This document shows, piece after piece, positions 15,774 to 19,762 of a DNA stretch of 19,762 nt. The notes beneath the pieces are model-generated. The model ran no database searches, was not told the DNA's origin, and saw only the letters and a list, made by a program, of their open reading frames with translations. A program made the translations under genes and the position numbers. The stretch spans positions 1-19,762 of the forward strand of contig JAGGWO010000046.1 of NCBI GenBank assembly GCA_021157485.1, given 5' to 3'. The stretch's first letter is position 1. Each line of letters begins with the position of its first letter. The DNA comes from Sulfurimonas sp. (GTDB lineage: Bacteria > Campylobacterota > Campylobacteria > Campylobacterales > Sulfurimonadaceae).

Positions 15774-16130
15774 ATGATGCCGTTTACAGATGTAGAGATA
15801 TACGAAGCAGTGAAAAACAACATACCAAAAGTCAGCTCTTATGTGAGTTCACATGGAGGAGGAATAACTCTTCTTGGTGTTAAAGATGGTTTAGTTTATA
15901 TTGAACTTATTGGAACTTGTTCTGGTTGTGCGATGAGTCTTATGACGACAAAAATGGTTGTTCAAAAAGAGTTAAGAGCTTTGATTCATCCAGAGTTAAA
16001 TCTGGTAAACGTAGATGGAACTCCAGAGAATGCTGTTCCGGATGATGTGTATGTTGAGGTGAAAGAAGAGACAGAAATAGTCCAAAAAGATGGAATGCTT
16101 GAGAAAGTAAAAGATTTTTTACATATATGA
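15774..16130 (+). CDS. NifU C-terminal-like Fe-S scaffold protein
   Basis: A 118-residue protein whose first ~80 residues match the NifU C-terminal (NfuA-type) domain: SSHGGGITLLGVKDGLVYIEL, then GTCSGCAMSLMTTK with the cluster-binding C49 and C52 pair (CxxC). Such domains hold a transient [4Fe-4S] cluster between two monomers and hand it to client proteins. The remaining C-terminal tail (about 85-118) is acidic with an amphipathic end (MLEKVKDFLHI) and is unfamiliar. Two ATG codons are adjacent (15774, 15777); the first is 7 bases from AAGGA (15762-15766). It lies 11 bases after the DUF134 gene. It may deliver a cluster to the NifX-like protein or to the regulator. Confidence 0.85.
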   Translation: MMPFTDVEIYEAVKNNIPKVSSYVSSHGGGITLLGVKDGLVYIELIGTCSGCAMSLMTTKMVVQKELRALIHPELNLVNVDGTPENAVPDDVYVEVKEETEIVQKDGMLEKVKDFLHI

Positions 16131-16147
16131 AATAAGAGGAAAACAAG

Positions 16148-16504
16148 ATGAAAATAGTAGTAGCAGTAGATAGAGATAAACAGACAATAGTTAAAAAAAC
16201 AGGACAAGCGGCGTTTTTTGCAATATATGAAAATGAGAAAGTAGTTGACTTTATACCAAACTATCATGGTGAAGGAAATCATGGCATAGGAAATTCTCAA
16301 GGTGGAGCCCACCATAAACATGAAAATGAGCATAAAAAAGATGTGATGGGACTTGTAGGGTGTGATGTTATTTTAGTTCAAGCAGTTGGAGAAAATATGA
16401 GAGAGGCCTTAGAATCTATTGGATTAAAAGTGCAAAAAATAAGAAAAAAAGATGGAACTACAGCAGATGAGGCAGTTCAAAACTTTTTGAATGATAATCT
16501 TTAG
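16148..16504 (+). CDS. NifX-family (dinitrogenase Fe-Mo cofactor biosynthesis-like) protein with His-rich insert
   Basis: A 118-residue protein with the NifX/NafY-type fold: MKIVVAVDRD at the start, GLVGCDVILVQAVGENM (68-84) and ALESIGLKVQKI at the end. The family binds iron-sulfur or heterometal clusters. Between about 40 and 62 lies a His-rich loop (H40, H45, H55, H56, H58, H62; GGAHHKHENEHKK), a likely site for a transition-metal ion. Without nifHDKEN nearby, nitrogen fixation is not supported; stand-alone members (COG1433) are common in anaerobes and mostly uncharacterised. Start ATG 16148 follows AGAGGAAAAC. It lies 17 bases after the NifU-like gene and 10 before the exporter gene, clearly within one operon. 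Confidence 0.85.
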   Translation: MKIVVAVDRDKQTIVKKTGQAAFFAIYENEKVVDFIPNYHGEGNHGIGNSQGGAHHKHENEHKKDVMGLVGCDVILVQAVGENMREALESIGLKVQKIRKKDGTTADEAVQNFLNDNL

Positions 16505-16514
16505 GTAGAGCTAA

Positions 16515-17543
16515 GTGCTAATAATAGGAGTTCTTAAACATGCCATAATGATAACAAGTTTCGTCTTGATGATGATGCTTTTTATTGAGTATATAAATGT
16601 GCAAACACGAGGAGAGTGGCAAAAAAGTCTTAAAAAAAGTTACTTAGGTCAGTATGTTTTGGCAGCTTCTTTAGGTGTACTTCCTGGATGTTTAGGTGCG
16701 TTTAGTGTTGTCTCTTTGTACTCACATAGAATGGTTAGTTTTGGTGCTTTAGTAGCTGTAATGATAGCTACAAGTGGTGATGAAGCTTTTGTTATGTTTA
16801 GCATGTTCCCTGAGACTGCACTGTGGATTAACTTTATACTATTTTTCATCGCTATTTTTAGTGCATTTGTTATTGATTCACTCTTTAAAAACGCAGATTT
16901 TTTTCAAAAAAATCTCTCTCATGAGTTTGAGATTCACAAAGAGGAGAGTTGCCGCTGTTTCTCTAAGAAAGAGATCTTTCGCCAATTACGAGAGATGACA
17001 TTTACAAGAGCTTTGTTACTTGGTATTTTTACTCTTTTTCTCTTAGCTATTGTATCATCCGTGCTCGGTGGAGATCTTTGGAACTGGAAAAAGATTACTT
17101 TCACGCTGGGCTCTTTAATCTCACTTTTTATCATAGTTACTGTACCAAATCACTTTTTAGAAGAACATATCTATCAGCATGTTATAAAAAAACATCTACT
17201 TAGAGTTTTTTTATGGACGTTTGGAGCTTTACTTCTTGTCCATGTTATAGAAAACTATCTTGATATAACACAGTGGTTACAAGAGAACACAAGTACACTT
17301 TTGGTAATTGCAACAGCTCTTGGTATCATACCTGAATCTGGTCCACATATGATTTTTGTCACTATGTATGCGCAAGGACTTGTTCCTTTTGCAGTATTAT
17401 TAGCGAGTTCAATTTCGCAAGATGGTCATGGTAGTTTACCACTGTTAGCTGTATCAACTAAAGTTTTTATTTGGTTGAAGATTATCAATGTTTTTGTTGC
17501 TCTTGTAGTTGGCTTTACAGTTTTAAGTCTTTTTGGAAATTAG
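16515..17543 (+). CDS. ArsP_2-type putative 10-TM heavy-metal exporter (putative manganese transporter)
   Basis: A 342-residue polytopic membrane protein. Two related segments mark its halves: LGVLPGCLGAFSVV (53-66) with MIATSGDEA (83-91), and LGIIPESGPHMIFV (269-282) with SSISQDGHG (298-306), an internal inverted-repeat layout typical of transporters. Between them a cytoplasmic or periplasmic loop carries H136, H141 and C146-x-C148, possible metal ligands. I recognise it as the family described as a putative 10-TM heavy-metal exporter, also annotated as putative manganese transporter; the ion is unproven. The start is GTG 16515, with AGGT 8 bases upstream; the next in-frame ATG (16548) would remove part of the first helix. 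It directly follows the His-rich NifX-like gene, suggesting binding and export of the same ion. Confidence 0.78.
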   Translation: MLIIGVLKHAIMITSFVLMMMLFIEYINVQTRGEWQKSLKKSYLGQYVLAASLGVLPGCLGAFSVVSLYSHRMVSFGALVAVMIATSGDEAFVMFSMFPETALWINFILFFIAIFSAFVIDSLFKNADFFQKNLSHEFEIHKEESCRCFSKKEIFRQLREMTFTRALLLGIFTLFLLAIVSSVLGGDLWNWKKITFTLGSLISLFIIVTVPNHFLEEHIYQHVIKKHLLRVFLWTFGALLLVHVIENYLDITQWLQENTSTLLVIATALGIIPESGPHMIFVTMYAQGLVPFAVLLASSISQDGHGSLPLLAVSTKVFIWLKIINVFVALVVGFTVLSLFGN

Positions 17544-17546
17544 AAA

Positions 17547-18773
17547 ATGTATAAATTAGATAACCCTAAAAATAATTATAAAAATATCTCTCACGCTTTT
17601 TTCCTATCTCTTGGAATCACCATAGCTGAACCATCAACAGTCCTGCCTCTTATCGTTTCATATTTTAGTGATAATGTAATTATGGTTGGTCTGTTTGTTT
17701 CTCTATTGCGAGGGGGAGCAATTGTGATTCAGCTCTATGCTGCGTTTCATGCTCAAGCTTATAAGAGAGTTCTTCCTTATCTTTCAAAGGTTTTTTTCTT
17801 TCGATGGATTAGTTGGTTACTTATAGGTTTAAGCATATATTTCATCGGTGATTCTAACAAATCACTCACACTGTTTTTTATAGGAGTTGGACTCTTTTTC
17901 TTCTCTTTTAGTGCTGGATTTGGAACTATATATTTTAAAGAGTTGCAAGCCAAACTCTTTTCTAAAAAAGGTCGTGGTACAACGATGGCAAATCGTCAGA
18001 TAGCAGGTGCAGTAGCTTCTATCTTGAGTGCAGGAGTTACAGGGTATGTTCTCTCAAACTTTGAAGCACCAAATAGTTACGCCTATCTATTTATGGTTAG
18101 TAGTATTTTTCTAGCGATAGGTTTTTCCTCATTTGTCACTATTGATGAACCTCCAAAAGAGAAAGTTTTACAAAAAGAGAAAAACTTTAAACTTTTTATA
18201 AAAAATGCTATTAAGATACTTAAAAAAGATAAGAGACTGCAACAGCAAATAGCAGTTATTTTTTTAAGTTTTAGTTACTTTTTATCTATGCCCTTTGTGA
18301 TTTTACATGCAAATGAAACTATTGTTTTGACAGGTTGGATGTTGGGTGGATTTATTATGGTGCAGATGTTTGGAAGTATTGTAGGGAGTACCTTTTTGTG
18401 GAGAAGAATCCATAACTATGAAAAAATGCTCTCTTTAGCTTTTGTATTTATGATTTTAGCCTTTGTTGTAGCGCTATTTGCAGATGATATTTATAGTTAT
18501 GCTCTTGTTTTTCTACTCTTTGGAATTGGACTTGATGGATTTAGTATAAGTGGTATGAATCTTGTCATAGAGATAGCACCAGAGGAGCAAAGACCTCTCT
18601 ATACAGCTCTGCAAACTAACATCACATCTGTGGGCTTGTTCTTCCCGATAGTCGGAGGCGTACTACTGAAATATTTGCAAAATTATCAACTTATATACAT
18701 ACTAAGTATTTTACTGTTAGTTTTAGGCTTACTACTTAGTTTGAAACTTAAATCAAATGAGGAGAATATATGA
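17547..18773 (+). CDS. Major facilitator superfamily transporter
   Basis: A 408-residue inner-membrane protein with about 12 hydrophobic helices split by a charged central loop (about 203-232, rich in Lys). The general MFS layout is clear, but the typical loop 2-3 motif is poorly kept (LYAAFHAQAYKRVLP). Residues RGTTMANRQIAGAVAS (about 145-160) resemble the helix 5 region of other MFS members. Substrate is unknown. It begins 3 bases after the preceding exporter's stop, and its own stop overlaps the next start (ATGA at 18770-18773), so it is translationally coupled to the TrmO-like gene. A role in exporting a metal complex or small metabolite is only inferred from position. Confidence 0.8.
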   Translation: MYKLDNPKNNYKNISHAFFLSLGITIAEPSTVLPLIVSYFSDNVIMVGLFVSLLRGGAIVIQLYAAFHAQAYKRVLPYLSKVFFFRWISWLLIGLSIYFIGDSNKSLTLFFIGVGLFFFSFSAGFGTIYFKELQAKLFSKKGRGTTMANRQIAGAVASILSAGVTGYVLSNFEAPNSYAYLFMVSSIFLAIGFSSFVTIDEPPKEKVLQKEKNFKLFIKNAIKILKKDKRLQQQIAVIFLSFSYFLSMPFVILHANETIVLTGWMLGGFIMVQMFGSIVGSTFLWRRIHNYEKMLSLAFVFMILAFVVALFADDIYSYALVFLLFGIGLDGFSISGMNLVIEIAPEEQRPLYTALQTNITSVGLFFPIVGGVLLKYLQNYQLIYILSILLLVLGLLLSLKLKSNEENI

Positions 18774-19261
18774 ATGTTACCCTAGAGAGCATTGCAACAA
18801 TTAGGTCACCCTTTTGTGATTTAAAAGATATGCCTGTTCAGCCAAGAGGGGCAAAAGATACATGTGCTACCATTGAGTTTAAAGAGGAGTTTGTCGAAGG
18901 TCTCAAGGATTTAGATGGTTTTTCTCATCTGTATTTGATATACTATTTTCATAAAATAGATGAGCATGAACTAAGTGTAATCCCCTTTAACGATAAAACG
19001 AATACCCCAAGAGGAGTTTTTTCTACAAGAACGCCAATGCATCCAAACTCTATAGGATTATCTGTCGTAGAGCTTATTAGTGTAGATAAAAATGTAGTAA
19101 CGATTAAAGGTATAGACATTCTTGATGGTACACCACTCTTGGATATTAAGCCATATATAGAAAATTTTGATAAAATTGAGGGTGAAGTTAAAAGTGGATG
19201 GATGAATTCTAGTAGTAAAGAGGTTGGTTCAATGCGCTCAGATGAAAGGTTTATAAAATGA
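18770..19261 (+). CDS. TrmO/TsaA family SAM-dependent methyltransferase (UPF0066)
   Basis: A 163-residue beta-barrel methyltransferase of the TsaA/TrmO family. Signatures are SIATIRSPF (7-15), PRGAKD (25-30), LDGFSHLYLIYYFH (48-61), TPRGVFSTRTPMHPNSIGLS (79-98) and GIDILDGTPLLDIKPYI (114-130). E. coli TrmO N6-methylates the t6A37 residue of threonine tRNA but has a longer C-terminal domain; this short form has only the catalytic barrel, as in many archaeal and anaerobe proteins, whose substrate may differ. Both junctions are ATGA overlaps (18770-18773 and 19258-19261), placing it firmly in the metal operon. I therefore doubt that it is simply a tRNA housekeeping enzyme, but this is inference. 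Confidence 0.82.
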   Translation: MNVTLESIATIRSPFCDLKDMPVQPRGAKDTCATIEFKEEFVEGLKDLDGFSHLYLIYYFHKIDEHELSVIPFNDKTNTPRGVFSTRTPMHPNSIGLSVVELISVDKNVVTIKGIDILDGTPLLDIKPYIENFDKIEGEVKSGWMNSSSKEVGSMRSDERFIK

Positions 19262-19762
19262 CAATACTTTTTGATAACTATAACAATCATACTGCTTGTC
19301 AATCTCCTTGGGGATTTAGTGCTTATTTTGAGGAGTATAAACTTCTTTTTGACACAGGAAGTAATGGACGAGTACTTTTGAAAAACATGCAAGAGTTAGG
19401 TATTGATGTGAAAGAGATTGAGTATATGTTTATAACGCACTCTCATTGGGATCATATTGGCGGAATAGACTCTATTTTAGAGCTCAACCCAAACATAACA
19501 CTCTTTGTGCCCTCATCGCTTTCAAAATTTCTTATAAAAGATTTAAAATCTTTAGCCAAAGAGGTTATTGTCTGTACAAAAAAACCGCAACATCTTTTTG
19601 GAAATCTTTATACAACTGGACTTTTGGGTGATGAAATGCCTGAGCAGTCTCTTATTATTGATGAAGAGGAGACGAAAATCGTTACAGGTTGTGGTCATTT
19701 TGGAATTGAAAATATTACAAATGTAGCTAAAGATACGATAGGTAAAAATATCGATTTTGCTA
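19258..19762 (+). CDS. Metallo-beta-lactamase-fold hydrolase, COG1237-like (5' part, runs off window)
   Basis: The first 168 codons of an MBL-fold protein. LLFDTGSNGRVLLKNMQELG is followed by THSHWDHIGG, giving the metal-binding H61, H63, D65 and H66, and by IVTGCGHFGIENI, where the His supplies another ligand. The FDTGS and GCGH pattern fits the family annotated as metal-dependent hydrolase linked to pterin (tetrahydromethanopterin-like) metabolism; actual substrates in Campylobacterota are unknown. The ATG at 19258 overlaps the TrmO-like stop as ATGA. As I recall, this family is a frequent neighbour of NifX-family and UPF0251 genes in anaerobes, consistent with membership of this operon. 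The C-terminus is outside the window. Confidence 0.85.
   Translation, partial: MTILFDNYNNHTACQSPWGFSAYFEEYKLLFDTGSNGRVLLKNMQELGIDVKEIEYMFITHSHWDHIGGIDSILELNPNITLFVPSSLSKFLIKDLKSLAKEVIVCTKKPQHLFGNLYTTGLLGDEMPEQSLIIDEEETKIVTGCGHFGIENITNVAKDTIGKNIDFA

Noticed and set aside
15774..16504. NifU-like and NifX-like genes as part of a nitrogen-fixation cluster
   Set aside because: No nifHDK, nifEN, nifB or nifA genes are visible and both proteins are small stand-alone forms found in many non-fixing bacteria.

Overview
The window looks like chromosomal DNA of a free-living Campylobacterota (Epsilonproteobacteria) bacterium, most likely Sulfurimonas or a close relative. This is inferred from the very AT-rich composition, promoters with a good TATAAT box but usually a weak -35, and the gene content: CcoG for cbb3 oxidase, a NIT/CZB chemoreceptor, a YeiH-type exporter, and a rhodanese gene beside a two-component system. 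I found no rRNA, tRNA, CRISPR array, insertion sequence or prophage. Coding density is high and no gene-free stretch exceeds about 170 bases.

Layout. (1) 1-248, minus: the N-terminus of methionine synthase MetH, divergent from (2) a chemoreceptor with a NIT sensor and a C-terminal zinc-binding domain (417-2579). (3) 2580-4860: a serine-recombinase-like protein that has lost its catalytic residues, preceded by a strong promoter inside inverted repeats, followed by ccoG and a hairpin terminator. (4) 4859-8443: a 1194-residue AsmA-like DUF748 envelope protein. (5) 8499-9563: a YeiH-family membrane protein, converging with (6) a minus-strand operon of rhodanese, OmpR-type response regulator and histidine kinase (11794 down to 9560). 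(7) 11840-15321: a TrmH/SpoU RNA methyltransferase, a degenerate EAL-HDOD protein and the DEAD-box helicase DbpA. (8) 15322-19762: a hairpin, a Fur-box-like site and a promoter embedded in a perfect 16-bp-arm inverted repeat, followed by a tightly packed plus-strand operon running off the window.

The last operon is the most interesting part. In order it encodes a UPF0251/DUF134 regulator, a NifU C-terminal-like Fe-S scaffold, a NifX-family cofactor-binding protein with a His-rich insert, an ArsP_2-type 10-TM putative heavy-metal exporter, an MFS transporter, a TrmO/TsaA-family methyltransferase and a COG1237-like metallo-beta-lactamase-fold hydrolase. Intergenic gaps are 17 bases or less and two junctions overlap as ATGA. 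The parts suggest metal or metallocluster binding, export and sensing under Fur-type and local repressor control. The substrate cannot be read from sequence, and no nitrogenase genes are visible.

A second unusual theme is the promoter region of the recombinase-like gene (2591-2700), which carries direct and inverted repeats and looks like the control region of a domesticated recombinase acting as a transcription factor beside ccoG.
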